Of a stretch of DNA of 64,000 nucleotides, positions 1-11,290 are shown piece by piece. The stretch covers positions 103,826,182 to 103,890,181 of the forward strand of contig CM045761.1 of NCBI GenBank assembly GCA_025200525.1, read 5' to 3'. How positions within the stretch are numbered: the stretch's first letter is position 1; every line of letters starts with the position of its first letter. Position numbers and translations under genes: made by a program. This DNA comes from Camellia lanceoleosa. Its lineage: Eukaryota; Streptophyta; Magnoliopsida; Ericales; Theaceae. A model generated the notes under the pieces. It made no database searches. It was not told where the DNA came from and saw only the letters and a program-made list of their open reading frames with translations.

Positions 1-294
1 TCAAAATTATTTTACAGCCTTCGGTGATGGAGATACCAAATTGATAGAATCCAAGTTGACTGCAAAAAAGAACTGATTCTAGGCTACTTATAAATATAAT
101 TCATCAAAGGCAATTTATTTGAAAGGCCAGTTAACAAACTCAGAAACATCTAATCTAAAAACATAAAATTAAAATTAAATTATATAATTAAACTGCATGG
201 ACATGTTTCACTATGTGTACGTATATATAATCTAGACATACATATCACACTTACATTGCAAAAGCAAATTGTCAATCACACAACGTTGATTTAA
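1..294. other. AT-rich intergenic sequence
   Basis: No gene, repeat array or terminal motif is seen here. It is ordinary AT-rich plant intergenic DNA left of the CACTA element. Confidence 0.6.
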
Positions 295-585
295 AAACAC
301 TATAAGAAATTATATTTTCCGCGACTAACATTTTGGTCGCAAAAAGTAACATATTTTTTCGTTAAAATCTTTTCGCAACCAAAATGTGTTAGTCGTGAGT
401 TGGTCACTAAAGCCTCGTCACAGATAGTTTTCTGCGACCAAAGTTATAGTTAGTCGCTGAAAGGGACCATTGGCGATCAAATAATTGGTAGCGGAAAGTC
501 CAATCCATATTAGCCAAAAGGTAACTTTTAGTGACCAAAGTCATAGTTAGTCGCCAAAAGTCAGCGCCTTTACCCAAAGAAAAAT

Positions 586-663
586 ATTCTTTTGTGCTGC
601 CTAGGAGTTGAACTCCTAACCAAGGAATCACTCTCCATGCGCCCAATCCACTCTGCCAATAAC
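586..663 (-). other. tRNA-like / SINE-head-like segment inside the CACTA element
   Basis: Read on the minus strand, this stretch holds TTGGCAGAGTGGATTGG, close to a tRNA box A (TRGCNNAGYNGG). About 30 bases later comes GGTTAGGAGTTCAACTCC, close to box B with its T-arm palindrome. The spacing suits a tRNA head or a tRNA-derived SINE fragment. The acceptor stem does not pair cleanly, so it is probably not a working tRNA. It may be captured or chance sequence. Confidence 0.3.
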
Positions 664-798
664 ATACTTGTTCACATTTGGCAAAGAAAATATATAATTC
701 ATAAAAATTGGGTTATATATTATTTCATGAAACCTTCAATGCCTAAACAGAAAAGTAGAATGTAATTACAATAGTACCCGTTTTTTTTAAATTTATCC

Positions 799-1145
799 CA
801 CCATAACTTTCCGCGACTAACTTATTTTTTGGTCACCAAAATGTGATTTTCTGTGACCAAATTTGTAGTTGGTCACCAATAGTTAAGTCATTCGTGACCA
901 ACTTATTTTTTGGTCACCAAAAGGTGATCTTCCGCGACCAAATTTGTAGTTGGTTGCCAATAGTTAAGTCATTCGCGACCAACTTATTTTTTGGTCGCCA
1001 AAAGACGACCTTCTGCGACCAAATTTGTATTTGGCCGCCAAAAATTAGCTATTAGCCACCAAAAAAATTGTGGGTCGCGAAAACATCAGTGACCAAAAAA
1101 ATTTTAGTCGCAGAAAGTGAACTATTTGCGACCAACTCAAACTAG
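799..1145. repeat. Subterminal tandem array of GCGACCAA-type units
   Basis: About four imperfect units of roughly 70 bp each carry the series ACTTATTTTTTGGTCACCAA, a short spacer, then GCGACCAAATTTGTAGTTGG. The cores GCGACCAA and TTGGTCGC alternate, so each unit can form short stems. Such arrays are the binding region for the DNA-binding CACTA protein in autonomous relatives. Here they fill most of the right half of the element. Confidence 0.7.
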
Positions 1146-1179
1146 GTGATTGTCAAAAGTGTTTTTTCTTGTAATGAAA

Positions 1180-1610
1180 GCACCTATGAATCCTTAAATT
1201 ATAAAATCTACATGCTACCAAACTCATCGCATCGCAACAAATGTGAATCTGTTGATATTATTCCCTTCAGTCAGTGTCACCATGCTAACTCCTTTACTAA
1301 ATTATTGTGCAGGAATTTGGAGGTGTAAAATATATGTCTCAAGCATCTTTATAACTCTTCATATGATATTTTCTGTCATTGCATGATTCTGGATCCCCTC
1401 TCTTTTCTTTCATCCCAAACAAAAAATAAATTTAGTGAATGTGAATCATAGCATAAGATTTGAATCGAATCCCACATTATGAATAAAATTGATATAAACT
1501 CACTACAAAACAAATTGAATATACATGAATGGGACACAAAACAGAACATAATGAATCTATAAATGATTGCTCCAGCCATTGGATTACCTACAACTATAGC
1601 ATAAGCCAAA
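1180..1610 (+). promoter_or_regulatory. Upstream region and leader of LRR gene 1
   Basis: No other gene lies here. The last 110 bases align partly with the leader of LRR gene 2 (shared ACTACAAAAC and a similar AAGCYAAAATGA start context). About 55 bases present at 1551-1605 are missing from the gene 2 leader. This leader contains short upstream ATGs. No clear TATA box was singled out. Confidence 0.4.
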
Positions 1611-4554
1611 ATGACAAGCTTTGGACACACCACTTCTCTCCTCTTCTTCTTCTTCTTCTTTTTCCTCCACTTGGTGTTCTCTGAATTGTCGCCAAACCAG
1701 AGAACCACCATGAACCAGCTCTATGGTCTTCTCCCCAACAGCACAGCCCAGTTTTCTCCTCCTTCCCCATGGAATGTCGCCAAAGACCCAAATCCATGTT
1801 CATGGAAGGGTGTTACATGCGCTTCCAATAATTCTTCCATCACCAATCTCTCTCTCCCTTTTTTCTCTATCTCTTCCTCCGATTTTCTTGTTCTTCTTTG
1901 CCAGATTGATACCTTGGAGGCTGTTGATCTCTCCAACAATCACTTGAGCTCAATCCCAGATGGGTTCATGTCTGGTTGTGGAAAGATTACTGGGTTGAAA
2001 CAGTTGAATATCAGTAGGAACAAATTGTCTGGCCCTTTACCCACTTTTAATGGTTTTGCTAAGTTGGAGTCCTTGGACTTGTCTCACAATTCATTGGGTG
2101 GAAGCATTGATTTACAGCTTGATGGGTTGGTTGGTCTCAAAAGTCTGAACCTTGGCTTCAACCAGTTCATCGGCTCTGTTCCTATGAACCTTGGAAAATC
2201 CATGGTTTTGGAGGAGCTTGGGCTTTCTGCCAATCAATTTGAAGGTAAATTCCCTGAATCAATTGCGAATTATTCGAAATTGACTGCAATTGATCTTAGT
2301 TTCAATTACATTTCTGGGTCAATCCCTGATAGATTTAGAGAGCTTCTCAATCTGCAAATTTTGATTCTATCTTCTAATAATTTGAGTGGTGGAATCCCAC
2401 AATTCCTTTCAACTATCCAAAACCTATCGCGATTCATGGCCAGCCAGAATTCTTTTTCTGGTGTTATTCCACTTGGGATTACAAAATATCTCAAGAATTT
2501 AGACCTTAGTTATAATAACTTAAATGGGTCAATTCCTGGAGACCTTTTATCCCAATCAAATTTGCAGAGTGTGGATTTGTCTTATAATTCATTAAGTGGG
2601 TCAATACCTGCAAATATGTCTCCAACCTTGTTGAGGCTGAGATTCGGAAACAATCAATTGAATGGGACAATCCCGTCTTCATCTTTTGGAAGCCTTCAAA
2701 CACTGACCTATTTGGAGTTGGATAACAATAGTTTGAGTGGATCAATACCTCCTCAATTGAGTTTGTGCAAGAATTTAGCACTGCTGAATCTTGCTAACAA
2801 CAACCTCACTGGTGTTTTGCCGGTACAGTTGGGTGGTCTGAGCAAACTTCAGGAATTGAAGCTTCAGGCCAACAAATTGTTTGGAGAAATCCCAATTCAA
2901 ATTACCCAATTACACGCATTGCAGAAACTGAATATCAGCTGGAATTTGCTGAACGGTTCGATACCATCTTCAATTTCAAGCTTGCAAGCTCTTACCAACT
3001 TGGATTTACGAGGCAACAATCTCAGCGGTTCAATACCTGCTTCGATTGGTAACTTGAATTCCCTTATAGAACTCCAACTAGGGAACAACAAACTCAGTGG
3101 GACAATTCCGTTGATGCCACAGACTTTGCAGATTGCTCTAAATTTAAGCAGCAATGTCTTTGAAGGGCCTATACCTGAAACGATATCAAAATTGATCGGA
3201 TTGGAAGTGTTGGATCTTTCCAACAACAAATTTTCTGGTCAGATTCCAGATTTTCTGGTTAAAATGGCAAGCTTGACACAATTGGTGCTTTCCAACAATA
3301 TGCTCTCTGGAGTGGTTCCCAAGTTCCCTCCATTCGTTACTGTTGATGTAAGTGGAAACAAGGCTCTCAGAAACGCTACCAATTCAAACTCTCCCTCATT
3401 ATCTCCAAAAAAAAGGACAGTTGCTGTGGGAATTGTTGTTGCGGTTGCTGTTGCTAGTGTCTTGGCTTTTGCGGCCACGTTTATTGTTTTTGAGCGATTC
3501 TTAAAACAATTTTGTAGTGTCAAAGGTCATTGGATAACTGATAATAGCATCTATAAATCAAAGCTTGACTTCACCAAAGCCATGAAGGCAGTGTCCAAAC
3601 CTGTCAACATGATGCTGAAGAATGAGTTCTGCACCTACTACAGGGCTTTGATGCCTTGTGGGATGAGCTATTGCATCAAAAAGATAAATTGGAGTTGTAA
3701 GGCATTCCAATTGCTGAGCCCCGAGAGGTTTGTTCAAGAGTTAACGGTTTTAGGTAAGCTAAGCAATTCAAATATCATGATCCCTCTAGCTTATACTTTA
3801 ACCAGTCGTAGCGCATATATTGTATACGCTAATCCTCAACATGGAACTCTCTTTGACCTTCTTCACACAAGTTATGATAATGTTCTGAAATGGGAAGAGC
3901 GTTACAGTATAGCTGTCGGAATTGCTAGAGGTCTGGCTTTCCTACATGGGTGCTCCACATCGACTGGACCCATAGTTCTCCTCCATCTTTCAACAAAAAG
4001 TATCCTAATGGAATCACTTTCGAAGCCTCTGATTGGAGATTTTGATCTTGGTAAGGTGATCAATCCTTCGAAAACCATGGGGACAATCTCTGCTGTAGCT
4101 GGTTCAGTTGGGTACACCCCTCCAGGTAATCTGCTCTTTTTTAACTGTCTTTAGTTCAATATGCAGTAAATATTGTTGTCATTGATCAAATTTTGAGCTT
4201 ATTGTGTTGGAAGCCTTTTTGTTACTTGCAGAATATGCATACACAATGAGGGTGACTCCATCTGGGAATGTTTACAGTTTTGGAATCGTGATGCTGGAAT
4301 TATTAACCGGCAGGCCTGCTATAAGTGAAGGAACTAATTTAGCTGAATTGGCACTGACTCAGACTCAGTCAATCCATCACGACAAGTGGGAAGAAATTCT
4401 TGATTGTAGACTATTAAGTGATGCATCAAGTGGTGTTCGTGATCAAATGCTTTCGCTTCTTAGAATTGCTTTGGGTTGTATTGCCGTCTCACCGGATGAA
4501 AGGCCAAATGCAGAAAGCTTGCTCGATATGCTACTTAATGTGGCAACAATTTAG
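1611..4554 (+). CDS. LRR receptor-like pseudokinase, copy 1 (2 exons)
   Basis: Exons are 1611-4125 and 4232-4554, with a 106-bp GT-AG intron. Joined they give about 945 residues. The start is the ATG aligned with the start of the paralogue at 32 kb. Order: signal peptide (residues 1-24, a run of Phe then LHLVFS), LRRNT cap with WNVAKDPNPCSWKGVTC, about 20 plant-type LRRs (LxxLxLxxNxLSGSIP) to about residue 590, one transmembrane helix near 603-628, then a kinase-like domain. The kinase fold keeps the beta3 Lys (CIKK, near 690) and the GYxPPEYAYTM activation-segment end. It has no GxGxxG loop, Ser794 replaces the catalytic Asp (HLS for HRD/HLD), and DFD810-812 replaces DFG. It resembles the Arabidopsis At2g41820/PXC3-type receptors, so a catalytically dead co-receptor or scaffold at the plasma membrane is likely. 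Ligand is unknown. An expressed-gene role is inferred from the intact frame. Confidence 0.9.
4126..4231 (+). other. Intron of LRR gene 1
   Basis: The donor is CCAG|GTAATC and the acceptor is ACTTGCAG|AATATG. It splits a Glu codon within GYTPPEYAYTM. The paralogous gene has its intron at the identical codon, but that intron is 154 bp long. The open frame continues a few codons into the intron before a stop. Confidence 0.88.
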
Positions 4555-4813
4555 TCTGTAATTAAGGCAATTTTAGTAGTATGAAGAACAGAGTTCACCA
4601 CCATACCCTGTAATCGATTATTCAATAATAATAATAATAATAATGGTTTATTTGGTTTATACATGCTATTCTGTGGCAACATTAGCTAGAAATTCAGCAT
4701 GGCCTTACTTCAATTTTGGCTTTCCACTTGTTTGGAAATGAGAACATACATTACAATGAACAAAGTTTCGATTGTATAATAAGCTAATACAATGACTTAT
4801 ACACCTCAGTAGG
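4555..4813 (+). other. 3' flank of LRR gene 1 with a short (AAT)n tract
   Basis: The first 110 bases are similar to the 3' flank of LRR gene 2 (shared GTCTGTAATTA, GAGTTCAC and an ACCCTRYAATCG block), so this is probably the 3' UTR. An (AAT)7 tract sits at about 4624-4645. No further gene is seen. Confidence 0.55.
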
Positions 4814-5137
4814 GCATAGAAACAGAGGAGAGAGAAATAGGTCGGTTTTAAAGAGAGAAGACTGATGGGGTGAGATGATTAAGACTTCATTTACTATTGC
4901 CAAAGACTTGGCGTAGAAACAGAGGAGAGAGAAATAGGCTGGCTTTAAAGAGAGAAGACTGAGTGGGGAGTGTTCTATGGGGTGAGATGATTAAGACTTC
5001 ATTTACTATTGCCAAAGACTTGGCATAGAAACAGAGGAGAGAGAAATAGGCTCGTTTTAAAGAGAGAAGACTGGGCGGTGAGGAGTGTTCTATGGGGTGA
5101 GATGATTAAGACTTCATTTACTATTGCCAAGACTTGA
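4814..5137. repeat. Three-copy tandem repeat, about 97-112 bp unit
   Basis: Units start at about 4814, 4911 and 5023, each with ACAGAGGAGAGAGAAATAGG and ending TTTACTATTGCCAAAGACTT. The first copy lacks about 15 bases (AGTGGGGAGTGTTCTATG) present in the other two. Copies are nearly identical, so the array is young. It lies about 260 bp past the end of LRR gene 1. Confidence 0.85.
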
Positions 5138-5439
5138 CTGACTAATGTTTTTTTTTTTTTTAAAAACTAATTAATGTTTTATTTTGTTTGTAAAATTTGT
5201 TTTGTTTGGTGGAAACATTTGTTCTTAGCGTTTACCGTCATTTATAAACACACTTGTTTTTATGTGGAAATCACAGGTTATAAACAATAATGTTACCAGG
5301 GATTTTATGATATAAATGCCCACTTTTTTAAGTATATCATAGCTAACTTATGATATTTTGTAATCTTATTATTATTTTTTATCTCAGAATTATTTAAGAG
5401 TTAATATTTTTGTTATTTAAGATCAATTACCACAGCAGT
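5138..5439. other. AT-rich intergenic sequence
   Basis: Poly-T and AT-rich sequence. I see no gene or element end. Confidence 0.5.
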
Positions 5440-5965
5440 AGGGGTGATTGGAGCGAATGTGATCTATAGAATTAAGGCATGATGGCTTAAATGGAAGAGT
5501 GCGTCTGGCATACTGTTTGATAAACAAGTACTCACTAGACTAAAAGGAAAGTTGACCAACGATATTGTATGGGATGGAATGTTGGGCAATTAAGAAACAT
5601 CATGTAGATGAGTATTGCTAAAATAAATATACTGAGATGGATGTGTGACAAAACTAAAAATGACAGAATTAAAAATGAATATATTCGTAAATGGGTAGGA
5701 GTAGCACCAATAGAAGATAAGTTGAGAAAGAATAAATTGAGATGATTTGGTCATATACAATGGAGGCTAACGGCGGCAGTAGTGAAGAGATCTGATACAG
5801 TGACTGTAGTTGGAAGTATTAGGGGAATGGGCAGACATAGATTGATATGAGTGAATGTAGTAAATAGAGATATGAATCTCCTTAATTTGATGAACTAAAT
5901 GGTCGTTGGTAAAATTGAATGGAGAACAATGATTCATGTAGTTGATTCTATTTGATAAGACTTAA
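5440..5965 (+). pseudogene. Decayed LINE (non-LTR) reverse transcriptase, C-terminal remnant
   Basis: Reading across several frames on the plus strand recovers fragments typical of the tail of plant LINE ORF2: WLKWKSASG, RLKGK, a degenerate MLYG(A)ECW..KKHHV, MRMLRWMCG-like (ATGGATGTGTGAC), EYIRxWVGVAPIEDKLR, RWFGHIQ and a final EWRT-like block. Frameshifts and stops are scattered throughout, so nothing is translatable. No poly-A tail or target-site duplication was defined. It is a 5'-truncated old insertion. Confidence 0.65.
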
Positions 5966-7252
5966 GACTTGGTTTGGTTTGGTAACTAAATATTTTTCGA
6001 TCATAGTCGAAATCATTACAATGGATTATAACTAAACATCGCGTGCAATATAATTACTAACTAATTTGATTGATTAACAATCAAAATATGTCATAATGTT
6101 ATATTTATGTTTGGTAACACTGATAAATCAACTTATTTAGCTGAAGATTAAAAAAAGCTAATTAATGATGTTTGATTGATCAATTCTGCTACGTAGCTCG
6201 AGTTTTTTTGTGGCTAGAGTGGCCCAATTTTTGACTTTTCAACCCCTCTCTATTTCTTCCCTTCTTCTCCTTCTATTCATCTCTCTGTCTCTCTATCTCT
6301 CCATCTATTCAACAACACAACCAGAACCATCAAACCCAAAAATCTGGGAAAGATGGGTTTGAAATCCAAAACCAAACCAATCAAAAATCAAAAACTAGAA
6401 ACCAAAAATCAAAACCAGACAAATTAAACCCAAAAACCAAAAATCAAAACCAATCAAAAACCAAAACCAGACAAATCAAAACCCAAAAACCAAAACCTAT
6501 AAAAAAAAAACAAATAAATCAAAACAAAGCAAACCCAAAAATTAAAACTAAAAATCAAACCCACAGCCACAAACCAAAACAAATAAATCGAGAAATGAAG
6601 ATAGAGAGTCCAAGGGAGTGAATGACTCCACCCTTCTATCCATCGGCACCAACATCACCGTCTCTGCAAGCAAACCCATCGCGATCCTCTGTCTTCTCCT
6701 TCTCTTCTTCTCTTTTCCTCCTCCTTTTCTCTTTCTTCTTCTGTCTCCTTTTTTTTGTCAGTTTGAGAGAGCAAACAGGAGGGGAATCACTATCCAAAAC
6801 AACGTCATTTTTTATAGTCGAGCCATTCAGGCCAATAATATTTTCAAGTTACGAAACATTATTCTTGATTGTAATATTAAATTATAATTTATTTATCCTT
6901 TTCAGCTTTATAATTTATTAATAAAATTGATCATTTGTTATACAATTATAAACTTGAAGGTGCGTGATATAATTTTTAAAATCACAAATGATAATCAGTA
7001 TTTTAAACAAATTTTAAAAAGTGTAATTATAATTTATCTCAAAATAATAATAATAAATTATAAATGGCAAAAAAGTAAAAAATATTTATCAGTAGTAATG
7101 AGTCCAGTCAACTCTCGTCAAATAATGACATAAAAATCAAGAATATTTATCAGTAGTAAAAAAAGTTGGCCCAAACATACAGGTTTTTCTTACCAACCTT
7201 TTTAGCCAATTAGTCAAAAAATTACTAAATTAGCCTGTTCCCAAACGAGGCC
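5966..7252. other. Non-coding DNA, possibly an old TIR element, with A/C-rich low-complexity tract
   Basis: The ends show weak inverted similarity: CTTGGTTTGGTTTGGTAACT near 5970 and the complement of CTGTTCCCAAACGAGGCC near 7230-7250. This suggests an old DNA transposon of about 1.28 kb, but no target-site duplication was found. Positions 6310-6600 are a low-complexity run of AAACCAAAA/AAATCAAAA words. Positions 6618-6921 include pyrimidine-rich sequence that opens chance frames. No gene is supported. Confidence 0.35.
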
Positions 7253-7253
7253 T

Positions 7254-7740
7254 GAGTCCAGTCAACTCTCCCCAAACAAGACGCTCCAACATTCTCCAGT
7301 CTCTAAAACGCTAAATATTTTCTCTCTCCAATTTTTCTAAATCTTTTCTCTTTTCGTTACTACCTTTAGTAGGTGTTTGTTGTGGTCGATTATTTTAGTT
7401 TTTTTTTTTTTTTTTGTCATTTTTAATAAAAATTTTGTAAAAAATTTTATATTTTTGGATTCTACTCACAGAAAAAGTAATATATGTATATATATATAAA
7501 TTGGAAAAAAAAATCTAGAAAAGATAAAAAATAAAAAACAAAATTATTTTGATTCTGTAGTGAACTTTTTTTTTCTTTCAATTTTTTAGATTGACCCACA
7601 CAAGATTGGACAAAGTAAAAAAAATTGACATAGTTTTTAAAAAATATTACCAAAGATAATTCATAAAAATGTGATTTTTTTTAGTTGTGTGCTAAACAAC
7701 CCTTGAGTAGCTATGGTGACTCATGAGGTTTTGTCTGCTT
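7254..7740. repeat. Paralogous segment, copy 1 (pairs with 29.86-30.86 kb)
   Basis: This stretch aligns with 29860-30860 through shared blocks such as CTCCAACATTCTCC, TCTCTAAAACG, a GATTATTTTAGT word, a diverged TTTATATTTTTG block, TTGACATARTTTTYAAAAAA and TTAGTTGTRTGCYAAACAAC. It lacks the two MITEs present in the other copy and so preserves both empty sites. It sits downstream of LRR gene 1, whereas its partner sits upstream of LRR gene 2. Confidence 0.7.
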
Positions 7741-8267
7741 TATGATATGTTTGATTCATAGATTTTGATAGAGATTTGAAAAAAAAAATAAAAAATATAT
7801 GTAAAATATAAATGAAATATAATTAAAATTTACTTATATTTCACATTTTTTTTTTCTTTTTCTTTTCAAATCTCTTTTTAAATTTATTAACCAAAATCCA
7901 ATCTTACTAGTCAAACTAATGTAATGTAATGATAACGCATAAAAATAATTTACGATCTAAAAATATAATCATTGTATTATTATTACATCATACATATTTT
8001 ATGATGATAATGTTTAAATATTTTAAAATAAACTTTTAAAAATGTTTCTTAGAATATAAATTAGTTTTCAATTAATTATTATTTTTTAAAAGAACACATC
8101 CAAAAGAAAGATATAAAGTACATAAAAGTGGGGTCCAACGGTACATGAAAGAGATTTTCATGTACCATATAAAAAAGTGGTATTCTAATAAAAGGGTGAA
8201 TCAGCGGGAGTCATTGGTTTTATCGGTGGTATGATGTGATTTGACCCTTTTTTTCTTTTTTTTTGGA
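7741..8267. other. AT-rich intergenic sequence
   Basis: AT-rich sequence with no gene. A poly-A/poly-T inverted pair around 7775-7870 may be the remains of a small foldback element. Confidence 0.4.
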
Positions 8268-8768
8268 ACTAGTAGGTAGGGGTGTAAAAATGGCCTACGG
8301 TCCGTGGGTGGTTCAAAGTCCGCCCGCAGCCTAGGGTAGGCCTGGTCTGGTTAGGCTTCGACCAGAACCCAACTTGGGACCCCATGTTTGAGCCCAACCC
8401 ATCGGCCGCTCGATCCAGCCCGTAGCCCAACCCATCAGCCGTTCAAGGCCCATCCAAAACCTGGCCCGAGGCCCTGTTTGCCCGAGGCCCTGTTTGCCCA
8501 AGGCCCAAGGTCATTTTTGGTGAAAAAGAATAAATTTTTAATGGAAAAAATAGAAAAAAATTTAAAACAAATGTTTAGACCAGCCTAGGCCCGAGCCCAA
8601 GCCTACGCCTGCCATCCCGGCCCGAGGCCTGCCTGAGGCCTAAATACCCTTGGGCCTGAGCCTAATTTTTTGGCTCATAGGTCGGGCCAACCCAGCCTGA
8701 ATTTTAGTGGGAGCACGCACGACCCACATGGGCCGGCCTAGGTCAAATTTACACCCTTACTAACAGGT
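8268..8768. mobile_element. GC-rich MITE-like element, about 481 bp
   Basis: The ends are AGGGGTGTAAAAATGG (from 8278) and CAAATTTACACCCTT (to 8758), an 11-bp inverted repeat with one mismatch. Flanks ACTAGTAGGT and ACTAACAGGT (8268-8277 and 8759-8768) could be a decayed duplication with two mismatches. The interior is strikingly GC-rich in AT-rich surroundings and built of GGCCC/GGGCC words in both orientations. It encodes nothing. hAT-like affiliation is a guess. Confidence 0.6.
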
Positions 8769-9956
8769 GATATGGAGAAGTTATTTGGTGATCATGAGGC
8801 ATGGTTGCATGATGCCCTAGATGTGTTATTATTAGTAGAAGAGGTGGGGTCTATAATTTTGTATTAGGTGATTGAGAAATAACAAAGATATGGTGATTTT
8901 TGATTGATAAGGGGTATGGCCATGTGGCGCCCCTGGATCAAGAAATAATTTTCCAATAGTATGACATTTGTACAATGTTTCACATTAAACTATTTATATA
9001 AAAAAAATTAGACTAATCTTTTTTAAAATTTGAAAAATATATTAAGTACCATAAAATTTAACATAATTATACTGAACTTTCTTCAAAATTTATTAATTTA
9101 AAAAAAATTTAGCTAATTTCTCAATAGTATTTTGTTAGTTATATAAATAAAAAAAAAATGATGTTATTTATTTAATATTGGAATATATACAGTACATTCG
9201 AAAAAATTATAATACACATTCTTTTTTTATATGTATTATAAGTATAGCTATGAACTTTGTGATTTTTTTATTATAACTCATTGTGTTATTAATTATGAGT
9301 ATAATTATACCAAATTTATAAGATTAATTGTATTTAGTAGTAAATTAACTCGCAACAAATGGTAATTAGAGTCATATTAGTAAACTTCTTTATTAGGGGT
9401 GAGTATGATTTAATTTGGTTTGTTTAAGAATAAAATAATGACCAAACGATTACTTACAAATTTTTAAAATTTAAAATGAAACTATAAAAATCTTAAAACC
9501 AAATGAAACTAAAGAAGTAATTTTATAACATAATCACAAAATATTAATCATAGCTTACTCGAACATTAAGCAATGTGCTATCATTCTACAAATAAAAATA
9601 ATTTATATGATTATTTAAAGGGAAAAACCTTTTAGCTCGAAAAAGGTGAGCTCGAAAGCCCCGAATTTTCCATTTTTGGTTTTTTTTTTTTTTTTTTTTT
9701 TCTTTTGCCTTGACTGTTTTTTTTTTTTTTTCTATTTTTGGCAGTTTCGGGGCATTAGTGCCCCTATATTCGGGGCACCAATCATGTTTGTTATTTAAAA
9801 CCTAATTCTACTACTATTCAATTAAACATAATTTACTATTTAATAAAGGTTCCCTTACTACGACATTAAATTACTAAATAATTATTTGGACATCTTAGGT
9901 ATTTTTTAAAAAATATTTGAATTTATAAAAATTACTAAATAATTTTTATTTATTCT
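8769..9956. other. AT-rich intergenic sequence
   Basis: No gene seen. Positions 9679-9735 carry long poly-T runs. Nearby are two short complementary GC words (GGGGCATTAGTGCCCC, near 9750) that could form a small hairpin. Weak inverted pairs also occur, but no element boundary is clear. Confidence 0.45.
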
Positions 9957-10640
9957 TGTTATCCAAAAAACAACCTAAGAGGGGGGTGAATTAGATTTTT
10001 ACAATTAATTATAATAATACACCCATAAAAATTATAACTAGCACAATAGATAAATATAGTTAATGAAATGAAGATAATTAAAACAAGTGTTCTAACAACT
10101 ATATTAGTTAATGATTTTGGCACAGTAAAAATATAGCTATGGAAATTTAAATAAAGTAAAGAGATAAGGGAGAGAGAGGCAAACAGATTTATAGTGGTTC
10201 GATTTCAACTTGGCCTACGTCCACTCCTCAAGCTTTAGTTGAGATTTTCCATTATACTCTAGCTTCACAGGGGTGCTAGCAACCTTTTCACAGATGGAGC
10301 AATCCTCCACAGGTTTTACACAGACTTTCTAAGTCAATAACACTGAGTGTACTACACTCTTACGAGGTTGAAAAGAAGATATTTTTGCTTTCACAGAAAG
10401 TTACAAGAATTATCTCTCAAAAATAGATATATAAAATGAAACTTTGATTTTTCTGGAAACCTCACACAAGAAAGATGAGCTTAATGCTATAAGGCTCAGT
10501 ATATAATTTCTGAGAGAAAGATGTAAACAAAATTGAAGAACACTTCTCAGAGAATTTTTAGAGAAAAGATGAGAATGATTTTTGATCAATGAATGTTTTA
10601 TGGGTTCTGTAACTTGCGTAAGGTTTTTGTAAATTGTTTA
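9957..10640. mobile_element. Probable LTR-retrotransposon fragment
   Basis: The stretch opens with CAACCTAAGAGGGGGGTGAA. About 220 bp later comes TATAGTGGTTCG followed by CTTGGCCTACGTCCACTC. This pair of blocks recurs in plant retrotransposon LTRs and untranslated regions. There is no coding sequence, no second copy in the window and no target-site duplication, so the lineage and the exact ends are unknown. Confidence 0.4.
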
Positions 10641-10677
10641 TAATAGAGGCTTTGGTATATATAATGAAACTTATAGC

Positions 10678-10850
10678 CATTGTATTCCTTTGAATTCATT
10701 TGAATATCTTCCACTCCATCATTACTACTTTTAACTTGTGGGAGACAAGGCTTGGATCTTGGAACAACTCTTTTAAAGAATAGTCGTTGTATTCATTTGA
10801 ATATCTTCCACTCCATCATTACTACTTTTAACTTGTGGGAAACAAGATCA
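10678..10850. repeat. Two-copy direct repeat, about 70 bp
   Basis: The block TTTGAATATCTTCCACTCCA, continuing through TTTAACTTGTGGGA, occurs at about 10690-10748 and again at about 10795-10845. A third partial word (GAATATCTTCCACTTGAACC) follows at 10860. Copies are almost identical, so the duplication is recent. Confidence 0.75.
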
Positions 10851-11039
10851 TTACTAATTTGAATATCTTCCACTTGAACCTTTTGGCCTCTTTGTCTTTG
10901 AAATTTTGAACCTCTGTTTTGGGCTGTTTGAACCTCTGGTTTGAGTATTATTTTTGGATTGAAATGAACTCCTGATTTAAGCAAATATTAAATACATTCA
11001 AACAACATTTAGGATAAAAGTTTAGGTGAAAAATAATGG

Positions 11040-11290
11040 GATAAAATAAATTTTGATTCTATTTTTCTCTTTCAAATAAATTAAAACATAATTTAAATAA
11101 ATCATCAAAATAAATTTTGGATTCTATTAAAATATAATTAAATAAATCATCAAAATAAAATTTTGGATTCTATTTTTCTTTTTCAAATAAATTAAAATAT
11201 AATTAAATAAATCATCAAAATAAATTTTGGATTCTATTTTTCTTTTTCAAATAAATTAAAATATAATTAAATAAATCATCAAAATAAATA
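11040..11290. repeat. Tandem repeat, about 65-bp AT-rich unit, four copies
   Basis: Units contain ATTTTGGATTCTATTTTTCT, TTTCAAATAAATTAAA and AAATAAATCATCAAAATAAA. The second unit lacks about 20 bases in its middle. The other copies are nearly identical. Confidence 0.85.

Larger units (their letters stand above)
295..1179. mobile_element. Non-autonomous CACTA (EnSpm-type) transposon, 879 bp
   Basis: The left end reads CACTATAAGAAATT from 298. The right end (to 1176) reads TTTTTTCTTGTAATG, whose complement CATTACAAGAAAAAA is a near match to the CACTACAAGAAAA terminus of plant CACTA elements. The element is flanked by the 3-bp duplication AAA at 295-297 and 1177-1179, the size expected for this superfamily. 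There is no transposase ORF, so it depends on a partner element. Subterminal DNA is packed with GCGACCAA/TTGGTCGC motifs in both orientations, the likely TNPA-type binding sites. It ends about 430 bp upstream of LRR gene 1 and could influence that promoter (inference). Confidence 0.85.

Noticed and set aside
5966..7252. Complete DNA transposon of 1.28 kb
   Set aside because: End similarity is weak and no target-site duplication could be found, so it was recorded only as a possibility.
8388..8588. 66-codon Pro/His-rich frame
   Set aside because: Arises from GGCCC repeats in the GC-rich MITE-like element and has no homology.
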